Below, one piece after another: positions 1-5,802 of a stretch of DNA of 5,802 nucleotides. Source of the DNA: Streptomyces sp. NRRL WC-3549. Its GTDB lineage: Bacteria; Actinomycetota; Actinomycetes; Streptomycetales; Streptomycetaceae. A program made the translations under genes and the position numbers. The stretch spans positions 185,430 to 191,231 of the forward strand of contig NZ_KL585423.1 in the NCBI RefSeq assembly GCF_000721935.1, in the 5' to 3' direction. Within the stretch, counting starts at the first letter, position 1. Each line of letters begins with the position of its first letter. The notes under the pieces were generated by a model. The model searched no databases. It saw only the letters and a list, made by a program, of their open reading frames with translations, and had not been told where the DNA came from.

Positions 1-181
1 CCCGGCCCCCGACTACGCCGGCGGCTCTTCTGGCGTTACACGCTTGTCTGGTGTCGGCAGTCGGAGCAGCGCCCGTAGGCGATCGCTGTCATGCGGAGGT
101 CCCCAGGCCGGAAGGGTTACGCATCGCCCCTCCCGGCCTCCGGTCAGCGCCGGCGCGGTCTCCGTCCTGCGGATCACGGGC

Positions 182-676
182 CCGCGACTTCGGCATCTGC
201 TGCGGGCCGCGTCCGACAACAAGGACCTTCCCGCAGGTGTCGACGACGAACAGATCGCCCGTACCGAGGCGCAACTGGGCTTCACTCTGCACCCTCTCCT
301 TGCGCGCCTGTACCGCGAGGTCGCCGACGGCGGTTTCGGCCCGGACTACCAACTGCTGCCGCTGCTCGGCCCGAGGTCGAAATCCTCCGGCAACAGTCGA
401 GCAGGAAGTGCTCGACTTCGCGGTCGGCCCGCTTGGTCAGGACGATCAGCGGTAGCAGGGCTCACGCCGCCATCGAGCGAGGTGCCGGCCTCCCGGTTGC
501 GAAGACCGGTCAACCACCGCGCACCTGGTAGGCCAGTTCCTCGGCCCCGCCGGCACCCCCTGGGAGGTGTACGCGGCCAGGTCCTCGGCACCCCGAGCGG
601 GCGGGAAGGCGGATTCCTGCACAGGGAAAGAGGTACCCGCCCAGCTCGCCAGTTCACGTGGGCGCACATGCGTTGA
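182..676 (+). pseudogene. SUKH (SMI1/KNR4)-like gene remnant
   Basis: The frame with codons starting at 182 reads like the core of a SUKH domain between about 236 and 370: an acidic VDDEQIARTEAQLGF helix, then PLLARLYREVADGGFGP and a YQLLPLLG strand. This alternation of helix, conserved GGFGP turn and LLPL strand is typical of SMI1/KNR4 proteins, which are common in Streptomyces and often act as immunity or partner-binding proteins. The resemblance ends at about 370. The frame stays open to a TGA at 674-676, but residues after 370 are rich in Arg, Pro, Ser and Gly and look like out-of-frame reading of GC-rich DNA. Upstream the frame is open to the left edge, with only a weak TTG start at 44 and no clear ribosome binding site. 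SUKH domains normally run well past this point, so the C-terminal half is missing or frameshifted. I infer a broken gene or one rearranged near 370. The family call rests on motif memory alone and is moderately sure. Confidence 0.45.
371..672. other. Non-coding or decayed stretch, mosaic of frames
   Basis: No gene can be supported here. The SUKH-like reading is lost at about 370, and frames change between short patches with coding-like codon bias. One patch is on the minus strand at about 372-465 (reading LPLIVLTKRADREVEHFLL). Another is on the + strand at about 513-585 (reading AHLVGQFLGPAGTPWEVYAAR). Neither has a start codon with a ribosome binding site, and I recognise no family in either. 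The stretch ends directly at the promoter of the kinase-helicase gene. Degraded gene remnants are the simplest reading. I see no insertion-sequence ends and no target-site duplication. Confidence 0.4.
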
Positions 677-700
677 CAGCGTAAACAGGCAGTTTATACT
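673..700 (+). promoter_or_regulatory. Near-consensus sigma-70/HrdB-type promoter
   Basis: TTGACA at 673-678 is a perfect -35 hexamer, and TATACT at 695-700 matches five of six -10 positions, with a 16 bp spacer. The 681-700 segment is A/T-rich against a very GC-rich background. Transcription would start near 706-708, giving a 5' leader of about 70 nt before the GTG at 779. No other promoter of comparable quality lies before the kinase-helicase gene. The spacer is 1 bp short of optimal. The position and direction make this the likely promoter of the fusion gene. Confidence 0.75.
682..696. promoter_or_regulatory. Inverted repeat inside the promoter, candidate operator
   Basis: TAAAC (682-686) and GTTTA (692-696) are perfect 5 bp arms around AGGCA. 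The right arm overlaps the first two bases of the -10 hexamer (695-700). A dimeric repressor bound here would block the polymerase. The arms are short, so chance is possible. No regulator gene is visible in the window to pair with it. Confidence 0.35.
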
Positions 701-712
701 CTCCTTGAGGAG
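701..712. repeat. Palindrome over the predicted transcription start
   Basis: CTCCT (701-705) and AGGAG (708-712) are perfect inverted arms with a 2 bp centre, starting directly after the -10 hexamer. The site could be a second operator half. In RNA, the right arm AGGAG doubles as a Shine-Dalgarno sequence for a GTG at 718. Whether the left arm is transcribed depends on the exact start site. Confidence 0.3.
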
Positions 713-717
713 TGAAG

Positions 718-756
718 GTGTACGCTCCCTGCAAGGCGTACCCGTCTTGCACGTGA
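718..756 (+). CDS. Possible 12-codon leader peptide ORF
   Basis: GTG at 718-720 lies 5 nt after AGGAG (708-712) and opens a frame of 12 codons ending in TGA at 754-756 (reading MYAPCKAYPSCT). It lies wholly in the mRNA leader of the kinase-helicase gene and overlaps both leader hairpins, so its translation would decide which hairpin can form. This is the layout of an attenuation-type leader ORF. Against it, the predicted transcription start is so close that the Shine-Dalgarno would sit at the very 5' end of the RNA, and an ORF this short can arise by chance. The peptide shows no run of one amino acid, only two Cys and two Tyr. The call is speculative. Confidence 0.2.
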   Translation: MYAPCKAYPSCT

Positions 757-761
757 CGGGT
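720..761 (+). promoter_or_regulatory. Two overlapping leader hairpins
   Basis: Hairpin 1 pairs GTACGC (720-725) with GCGTAC (736-741) across a 10 nt loop. Hairpin 2 pairs ACCCGTC (740-746) with GACGGGT (755-761) across an 8 nt loop. Both stems are perfect and share bases 740-741, so the full stems exclude each other. Hairpin 2 ends 8 nt before the GGAGG ribosome binding site of the kinase-helicase gene. No U-tract follows, so this is not an intrinsic terminator. Control of translation or RNA stability is plausible. No known riboswitch class is recognised. Confidence 0.35.
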
Positions 762-766
762 GGAAC

Positions 767-775
767 GGGGGAGGG
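767..775 (+). promoter_or_regulatory. Ribosome binding site that fixes the GTG start at 779
   Basis: The purine run GGGGGAGGG contains GGAGG at 770-774, 4 nt before GTG at 779-781. In the coding frame, the nearest upstream stop is TGA at 713-715, and no other start codon lies between it and 779. The start is therefore well determined. Confidence 0.75.
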
Positions 776-778
776 CAA

Positions 779-3700
779 GTGAGCCTGGGAACGGTCGACC
801 AGCGGTTCCGGATCACGGGGGTCGTGGGACGCGGCAACATGGGCGAGGTGCACCGGGCAGAGGACCTCCGGGCCGCCCCGGACTCCCCATACCGCGAGGT
901 CGCCGTCAAGACCGTGCTGCGCGGCCGGACCGGGGTCGCCGTCGACACCTCCGGGTCCGGCAAGGAGATCGAGCGTTTCCGCCGCGAGGTGCGGATCATG
1001 CGCATGCTCTCCCAGGGGCATCCGAACCTCACCCTGCTGATCGACGGCGGCGTGGACGGGACGCCGGGCGGCAGCGGTCTGCCCTATCTGGCCATGGAGT
1101 TGCTGGACGGTCATCCGCTCGCGGACCTCATCGACGAGGAGCCCCAGCTTCCGGTTTCCTGGGCCGCCGCCGTCGGAGCCCAGATCGCCGCGGCTCTCAC
1201 GGCCGCGCACACGGCCGGGGTCGTCCACCGCGACCTGAAGCCCGCCAATGTGATGCTGACCGGTGACGGCACCCTCAAGGTCCTCGACTTCGGCATGGGC
1301 TCGATCGTCGACGATCCCGACCAGACGCGGCTGACCAGTACGGGCGTCAGCGTCGGCACGGCCCGCTACATGGCCCCGGAGCAGTTCCGGGCCGAACCCG
1401 TCTCCGCCCTCGCCGACCTCTACGCGCTCGGCTGCATCCTGTACGAACTGCTGATCGGGCGGCCGCCGTTCTCCGCCAGGACGCCCTTCGAGCTCTCCGA
1501 GCAGCATCAGCACGAAGCGCCGCCGCAGCTGACCCTGGTGCGCCCGGACCTTCCCGCCGAGCTGGTCAGGCTCGTCGGCCGCCTGCTGGAGAAGGACGCC
1601 GACCTGCGGCCCGAGAACGCAGCCCAGGTCCACGACGCCCTGGTCCCGCTCGCGCTCGCGCCGGACGACACCGCTGACCTGCTGGCCCCGCACTGGCGGG
1701 TGATGGACCCGGTGGCGCGGCTGCGTTCCCTGCTCCCCGAGCGCACCCCTGCCGTGCCCGCGCCCGCGCCGCGCAGGGAGCCGCGCCTGCCCGAGACGAT
1801 GGACGTCTTCGGCATCCACGCAGATCTGATCAAGGAGTACGAGGACTTCACCAAGAGTGCGACGGTGATCCGGGACGCCCGGATCGAAGGCTTCGTCGAG
1901 GACGACCTGGCGGCGAAGTCACAGTGGCCCGATCCGTGGCTGTCGCTCAATCCCTTCTTCGCCGACGGCGGCCAGGTCACCGACCTCGTGCGGGACGGCG
2001 TGCTGCACCCCAGGTGCGCGGAGATCTTCCAGGCGGGCAAGAAGGAGAACGCGCGGCGCCCGGACGGCCGTCCGCTGACCTTCCACCTCCACCAGCGGCA
2101 GGCGATCGAGGCCGCGCAGGCGGGTGACTCCTACGTCCTGACCACGGGCACCGGTTCCGGCAAGTCCCTGGCGTACATCGTCCCGATCGTGGACCGCGTC
2201 CTGAAGGAACGTCAGGCGGCCGGCCCCGGCGGAGGCGGGCGGGTCCGCGCGATCGTGGTCTACCCGATGAACGCGCTGGCCAACTCGCAGCTCGGCGAGC
2301 TGGAGAAGTACCTGCGCCACGGTTTCGGGACGGGGGGCGAGCCGGTCACCTTCGCCCGTTACACCGGGCAGGAGTCCGACGAACAGCGTCGGGAGCTGCG
2401 CAAGAACCCTCCGGACATCCTGCTGACGAACTACGTGATGCTGGAGCTGATGCTGACCCGGCCGGACGACAGGTCCAGCCTGATCCGCATGGCCGAGGGA
2501 CTGCAGTTCCTGGTCTTCGACGAGTTGCACACCTACCGCGGCAGGCAGGGCGCGGACGTGGCGTTCCTGATCCGCCGGGTCCGCGAGGCCTGCCGGGCCT
2601 CGGCGACCCTGCAGTGCATCGGCACCTCGGCGACCATGTCGACCGAGGGGTCCTGGGAGGACCAGCGGCGCGAGGTGGCCAGGGTCGCCGGCCGGCTGTT
2701 CGGTACGACGGTCCTGCCGAAGCGGGTCATCGGCGAGACCCTCGTCCGGGCGACCGAGGAGGCCCCGGCGGACGTGCCCGCCGAGCGGCTGCGGGTTCCG
2801 GCGGCCCCCCGCTCGTACGACGCGCTGACGAAGGACTCGCTGGCCCGCTGGGTGGAGTCCCGGTTCGGTCTGGAGCGCGAGGAGGGCACGGGGAGGTACC
2901 GCCGGTGTGCCCCGGGCACCCTGGAGGCGGCGGCCAGGGAGCTGGCCGACGCCTCGGGTGTGGCCGAGGAGAGTGTGCGCGAGGCGATCCGCACCACCCT
3001 GGAGGCCGGTGCGCAGGCGAAGCACCCGGTGACGGAACGCCCGCTGTTCGCCTTCCGGCTGCACCAGTTCCTCTCCAAGGGCGACACCGTCTACACGACG
3101 CTGGAAGATCCGCTCACCCGACCCCTCACCCGCACCTACCAGCTGGAGCAGCCCGGCAGCGCCGGCAAGCCGCTGTTCCCGCTGGCGTTCTGCCGCGAGT
3201 GCGGTCAGGAGTACCTGACCGTCTGGCGCTCCGAGGAGAGCGGCGCGTTCCGGTACGAGCCGCGCCGGGACACCTCGGCCTCCGGGGGCCGCGACGGCGA
3301 GGGTTATCTGTACCTGGGCGTGCCCGGGGAGGACTACGAGTGGCCCGCCGATGCGCAGAAGGCCGTGGACGACCGGCGGTTGCCGGAGTCGTGGCTCGAA
3401 CGGGACGCGCAGGGTGTGACCGTCGTCAAGAAGTCCTATCGCCCCCGGGTGCCCAAGCGCGTCGTCGTGGACGGCTTCGGGAACGAGTCCGACGAGGGTC
3501 TGGTGGCGGCGTTCGTGCCGGCGCCGTTCCTGTTCTGCGTGCACTGCCAGGTCTCCTACGAGCAGACCCGCGGCCGGGACTTCGCCAAGCTCGCCACCCT
3601 CGACCAGGAAGGGCGTTCCTCGGCGACCTCCCTGATCTCCGCGTCGATCGTGAAGTCCCTGCGTGCGGTGCCGGAGGAAAGCCTGGGCAAGGAGGCGCGC

Positions 3701-5802
3701 AAGCTCCTCACCTTCGTCGACAACCGGCAGGACGCGTCGCTCCAGGCCGGGCACTTCAACGACTTCGCGCAGGTGACCCAGTTGCGCGGTGCCCTCCACC
3801 AGGCCGCGGTGCGGGCCGGCGAGGAGGGGCTGCGCCACGACGACCTGGCCGAGGCCGTGACCGAGGTGATGGGGCTGACGCCCCGCGAGTACGCGGCGAA
3901 CACGAAGCACAGCAAGCTGGCTCCCTCGATGGAGAGCCGTGCGGCGAAGGCCTTCCGTGACGTCGTGGGGTACCGGCTCTACCGCGACCTGGAGCGCGGC
4001 TGGCGCATCACGATGCCGAACCTGGAGCAGACGGGGCTGCTGCGCATCGATTACGAGGACCTGGGCTGGATCGCCGCCGAGCCGGACCGCTGGGATTCCG
4101 TCCACGCGGCGCTCCGCGACGCGGACCCCGCGCTGCGTGAGGAGATCGCCCGGACGCTGCTGGACTTCATGCGGCGCGCCCTCGCCATCGACGTGCAGTA
4201 CTTCCGCGACGACTTCGACACCTTGCAGCGGGCGAGCGAGGAGCGCCTCGCGGGTCCGTGGGTGCTGAGCGAGAGCGACCGCCCCACCGTCGGCACCGCC
4301 TACCCGTACGGCTCGCGGCCGGGTATGGAGCGTTCCGCGCTGTTCCTGTCGGCCCGTGGCAAGTTCGGCAAGTACCTGCGGCGGAACCTGCCCGAACTGC
4401 GCCACCTCCCCCCGGAGGACGTCCAGGGCATCATCGAGGACCTGCTGAAGGTGCTGCGCGAAGCGGACCTGGTGCGTGAGGTGGAGGCGGCCCCGGAGCA
4501 CGCCGGCCCGGCCTACCGCCGCCGGGCGGCCCAGAAGCGCATGGGGTTCCGGGTGTCGGCCGCCGCCCTCATCTGGCGGGCCGGGAACGGCGAGCGGGGC
4601 GCGATCGACCCGCTGGCGCGCACGTACAACCGCGGCGAGGGGCCGCGGGTCAACCCGTTCTTCCGGGACCTGTACCGGACGGCGGCGGCCGAGCTGGCGG
4701 GCCTGTTCGCCCGGGAGCACACCGCGCAGGTGACTCCGGAGGACCGGCTGGAGCGCGAGCGGGAGTTCCGCTCCGCCGAACTGCCCCTGCTGTACTGCTC
4801 GCCGACGATGGAGCTGGGCGTGGACATCTCCTCGCTCAACGCCGTGATGATGCGCAACGTCCCGCCGACCCCGGCGAACTACGCGCAGCGCTCGGGCCGG
4901 GCGGGCCGTTCCGGCCAGCCCGCACTCGTGACCACGTACTGCGCCACGGGCAACAGCCACGACCAGTACTACTTCCGCCGCTCCCAGGACATGGTGTCCG
5001 GACAGGTGGCCCCGCCGCGTCTGGACCTGGCCAACGAGGACCTGGTCCGCTCCCATCTGCAGGGCATCTGGCTGGCGGAGACCGGGATGAAGCTCGGCAG
5101 GGCGATCCCGGACGTCGTCGACGTCGCCTACGACCCGGACGGCGGCGACCGCCCCGATCCGCACATGGCGCTGGCGCTCCTCCCCCACATCCACGACCTG
5201 TCCCTCGACGAGGACGCCCGCCGGCGCGCGATCGCGACCGCCCGGACCGTACTGGCCCCGCTCATCGGGGACTTCGAGGCGACCACGTGGTGGTACGACG
5301 AGTGGATCGAGGACCGGATCGAGCGGGCCCCGCAGGAGTTCGACGCGTCCTTCGACCGGTGGCGGGAGCTGTTCCGGGCGGCCGTCATGGACCAGTACGA
5401 GCAGAACAAGCGGGTCGTCGACCACACGCTGACGCCCGGCGAGCAGGGCCGGGCCCGCACCCGCCGACGCGAGGCGGAGACCCAGACGAACCTGCTGCTG
5501 AACCGCTCGTCCGACAGCAAGTCGGTGATGAGCGACTTCAATCCGTACCGCTATCTGGCCTCCGAGGGGTTCCTGCCGGGCTACAGCTTCCCGCGGCTCC
5601 CGCTGGCCGCGTACATCCCGCGGTCCGGCAACCGCCGCAACGCCGACGGCGACTACCTGCAGCGTCCCCGGTTCCTCGCGATCCGGGAGTTCGGCCCCGG
5701 TGCGCTCATCTACCACGAGGGGGCCCGCTACCAGGTCACCCGGGTGCAGCTGCCGCCGGACGCCTCGGGCGACCTGGCGACGGCGGAGGCGAGGCGCTGC
5801 GA
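779..5802 (+). CDS. Ser/Thr protein kinase-DEAD/DEAH helicase fusion (C-terminus beyond window)
   Basis: One frame of 1674 complete codons starts at GTG and has no stop before the right edge. It carries an N-terminal Hanks-type Ser/Thr kinase (about 10-293), a Pro/Ala/Arg-rich linker (about 320-338), and a conserved lead-in (about 350-433) to a superfamily 2 helicase with Walker A at 455-463, DELH at 581-584 and motif VI at 1370-1379. The EFGPGALIYHEGARYQV segment (1637-1653) is typical of DUF1998-associated helicases. It is followed by Cys1674, probably the first ligand of a zinc ribbon lying outside the window. There are no signal peptide, membrane or PASTA segments, so the protein should be cytoplasmic. 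Expected activities are ATP-driven nucleic-acid translocation and Ser/Thr phosphorylation. Substrate and pathway cannot be read from the sequence. Helicase relatives include MrfA-type repair proteins and components of DISARM. PglW of BREX type 2 is also a kinase, but this helicase half argues against that identity. The domain assignment is firm. A defence role is inferred. Confidence 0.95.
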   Translation, partial: MSLGTVDQRFRITGVVGRGNMGEVHRAEDLRAAPDSPYREVAVKTVLRGRTGVAVDTSGSGKEIERFRREVRIMRMLSQGHPNLTLLIDGGVDGTPGGSGLPYLAMELLDGHPLADLIDEEPQLPVSWAAAVGAQIAAALTAAHTAGVVHRDLKPANVMLTGDGTLKVLDFGMGSIVDDPDQTRLTSTGVSVGTARYMAPEQFRAEPVSALADLYALGCILYELLIGRPPFSARTPFELSEQHQHEAPPQLTLVRPDLPAELVRLVGRLLEKDADLRPENAAQVHDALVPLALAPDDTADLLAPHWRVMDPVARLRSLLPERTPAVPAPAPRREPRLPETMDVFGIHADLIKEYEDFTKSATVIRDARIEGFVEDDLAAKSQWPDPWLSLNPFFADGGQVTDLVRDGVLHPRCAEIFQAGKKENARRPDGRPLTFHLHQRQAIEAAQAGDSYVLTTGTGSGKSLAYIVPIVDRVLKERQAAGPGGGGRVRAIVVYPMNALANSQLGELEKYLRHGFGTGGEPVTFARYTGQESDEQRRELRKNPPDILLTNYVMLELMLTRPDDRSSLIRMAEGLQFLVFDELHTYRGRQGADVAFLIRRVREACRASATLQCIGTSATMSTEGSWEDQRREVARVAGRLFGTTVLPKRVIGETLVRATEEAPADVPAERLRVPAAPRSYDALTKDSLARWVESRFGLEREEGTGRYRRCAPGTLEAAARELADASGVAEESVREAIRTTLEAGAQAKHPVTERPLFAFRLHQFLSKGDTVYTTLEDPLTRPLTRTYQLEQPGSAGKPLFPLAFCRECGQEYLTVWRSEESGAFRYEPRRDTSASGGRDGEGYLYLGVPGEDYEWPADAQKAVDDRRLPESWLERDAQGVTVVKKSYRPRVPKRVVVDGFGNESDEGLVAAFVPAPFLFCVHCQVSYEQTRGRDFAKLATLDQEGRSSATSLISASIVKSLRAVPEESLGKEARKLLTFVDNRQDASLQAGHFNDFAQVTQLRGALHQAAVRAGEEGLRHDDLAEAVTEVMGLTPREYAANTKHSKLAPSMESRAAKAFRDVVGYRLYRDLERGWRITMPNLEQTGLLRIDYEDLGWIAAEPDRWDSVHAALRDADPALREEIARTLLDFMRRALAIDVQYFRDDFDTLQRASEERLAGPWVLSESDRPTVGTAYPYGSRPGMERSALFLSARGKFGKYLRRNLPELRHLPPEDVQGIIEDLLKVLREADLVREVEAAPEHAGPAYRRRAAQKRMGFRVSAAALIWRAGNGERGAIDPLARTYNRGEGPRVNPFFRDLYRTAAAELAGLFAREHTAQVTPEDRLEREREFRSAELPLLYCSPTMELGVDISSLNAVMMRNVPPTPANYAQRSGRAGRSGQPALVTTYCATGNSHDQYYFRRSQDMVSGQVAPPRLDLANEDLVRSHLQGIWLAETGMKLGRAIPDVVDVAYDPDGGDRPDPHMALALLPHIHDLSLDEDARRRAIATARTVLAPLIGDFEATTWWYDEWIEDRIERAPQEFDASFDRWRELFRAAVMDQYEQNKRVVDHTLTPGEQGRARTRRREAETQTNLLLNRSSDSKSVMSDFNPYRYLASEGFLPGYSFPRLPLAAYIPRSGNRRNADGDYLQRPRFLAIREFGPGALIYHEGARYQVTRVQLPPDASGDLATAEARRC
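806..1657 (+). other. Kinase domain of the fusion protein, catalytically intact
   Basis: All landmark residues of an active Hanks-type kinase are present. They are the glycine-rich loop GRGNMGEV (17-24), the ATP-anchoring Lys44 in AVK, helix C Glu70 in RFRREV, the catalytic loop HRDLKPAN (150-157, Asp152 and Asn157), DFG (170-172) and APE (199-201). The RD-type loop suggests control by activation-loop phosphorylation. That loop (173-198) holds the candidate sites Thr183, Thr186, Ser187, Thr188 and Ser191. The region between Lys44 and helix C has an extra Gly/Ser-rich stretch (about 49-62), slightly long for the family. The domain closes with LRPENAAQV (276-284), matching the usual terminal Arg-Pro motif. 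Unlike the PknB class, no transmembrane helix or PASTA repeats follow. The helicase follows in the same chain. Confidence 0.93.
2081..4978 (+). other. Helicase core of the fusion protein, with zinc-site insertion
   Basis: Lobe 1 has a Q-motif-like FHLHQRQAIEAA (435-446), Walker A TTGTGSGKS (455-463), motif Ia VVYPMNALANSQ (493-504), YTGQ (528-531), TNY (550-552), Walker B DELHTYRG (581-588) and motif III GTSATM (615-620). Lobe 2 has TFVDNRQDASLQAGHFNDF (978-996), HTAQ (1314-1317), motif V TMELGVDIS (1343-1351) and motif VI QRSGRAGRSG (1370-1379). The ATPase residues Lys462, Asp581, Glu582, Arg1374 and Arg1377 are all kept. About 350 residues separate motif III from the VDNRQDAS motif and include paired cysteines Cys805/Cys808 and Cys920/Cys923, a likely four-Cys zinc site. 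About 315 more residues, including LLRIDYEDLGW, interrupt lobe 2. Such long insertions are known in the large DUF1998-associated helicases and probably shape nucleic-acid or partner binding. Confidence 0.9.

Noticed and set aside
36..92. Minus-strand 18-codon ORF with a CxxC motif (MTAIAYGRCSDCRHQTSV)
   Set aside because: It is too short, its ribosome binding site is weak, and it has no context to support expression. The CxxC pair alone is not evidence of a gene.
740..761. Hairpin considered as an intrinsic terminator
   Set aside because: The stem is only 7 bp, no U-tract follows, and it sits just before a ribosome binding site rather than after a gene.
567..782. Plus-strand 71-codon ORF whose TGA overlaps the GTG of the kinase-helicase gene
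   Set aside because: The stop/start overlap looks like translational coupling, but the ORF spans the promoter and both leader hairpins, has no good ribosome binding site, and its second half does not look protein-like.
446..1819. Minus-strand open frame of 457 codons across the kinase region
   Set aside because: It lies antisense to conserved kinase motifs, crosses the promoter, and has a composition typical of a mirrored frame of a high-GC gene.
2614..3960. Plus-strand alternative frame of 448 codons inside the helicase
   Set aside because: The translation is Arg/Gly/Ala/Pro-rich with no motifs, and it overlaps the real helicase frame completely.
1919..5716. Very long minus-strand open frame (1265 codons) opposite the helicase
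   Set aside because: It is a GC-bias shadow. The + strand frame has intact kinase and helicase motifs throughout, while the minus-strand translation is low-complexity Arg/Gly/Val/Leu-rich with no recognisable domain.
1..5802. CRISPR array, tRNA, rRNA or insertion sequence
   Set aside because: No regularly spaced repeats, no RNA-gene signatures, and no transposase motifs or terminal inverted repeats with target duplications were seen.
779..5802. Identity as PglW (BREX type 2 kinase)
   Set aside because: Only the presence of a kinase domain fits. The full SF2 helicase with a DUF1998-type C-terminal region is not a PglW feature, and no other Pgl gene is visible.

Overview
The base composition is very high in G+C, and codons in the main reading frame end almost always in G or C. 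This points to an actinobacterium, most likely Streptomyces or a close relative. That placement is inferred from composition and family resemblance, since there is no rRNA or other marker gene here.

Positions 1 to about 670 contain no convincing intact gene. The most readable part is a fragment on the + strand (core about 236-370) that resembles the helical core of SUKH (SMI1/KNR4) proteins. It has no good start, and the resemblance stops abruptly. Short coding-like patches in other frames follow it, so the area looks like decayed or rearranged accessory DNA.

Positions 673-778 form a compact control region. It has a near-consensus housekeeping promoter (TTGACA, 16 bp spacer, TATACT) with an inverted repeat inside it and a palindrome over the expected transcription start. 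The leader after it carries two overlapping, mutually exclusive hairpins, a possible 12-codon leader ORF and a strong ribosome binding site.

From 779 to the right edge (5802) there is one uninterrupted reading frame of 1674 complete codons, still open at the edge. It encodes a single polypeptide. An intact eukaryotic-type Ser/Thr protein kinase (residues about 10-293) is joined by a Pro/Ala/Arg-rich linker to a very large DEAD/DEAH-type superfamily 2 helicase. The helicase belongs to the zinc-binding, DUF1998-associated group and has all main motifs intact. Relatives of this helicase group occur in DNA repair (MrfA) and phage defence (the helicase and DUF1998 proteins of DISARM). A kinase fused to such a helicase suggests a nucleic-acid-sensing or defence role, with phosphorylation as the output or the control. 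That role is inferred; the domain fusion is seen directly. Partner genes, if any, would lie beyond the right edge.
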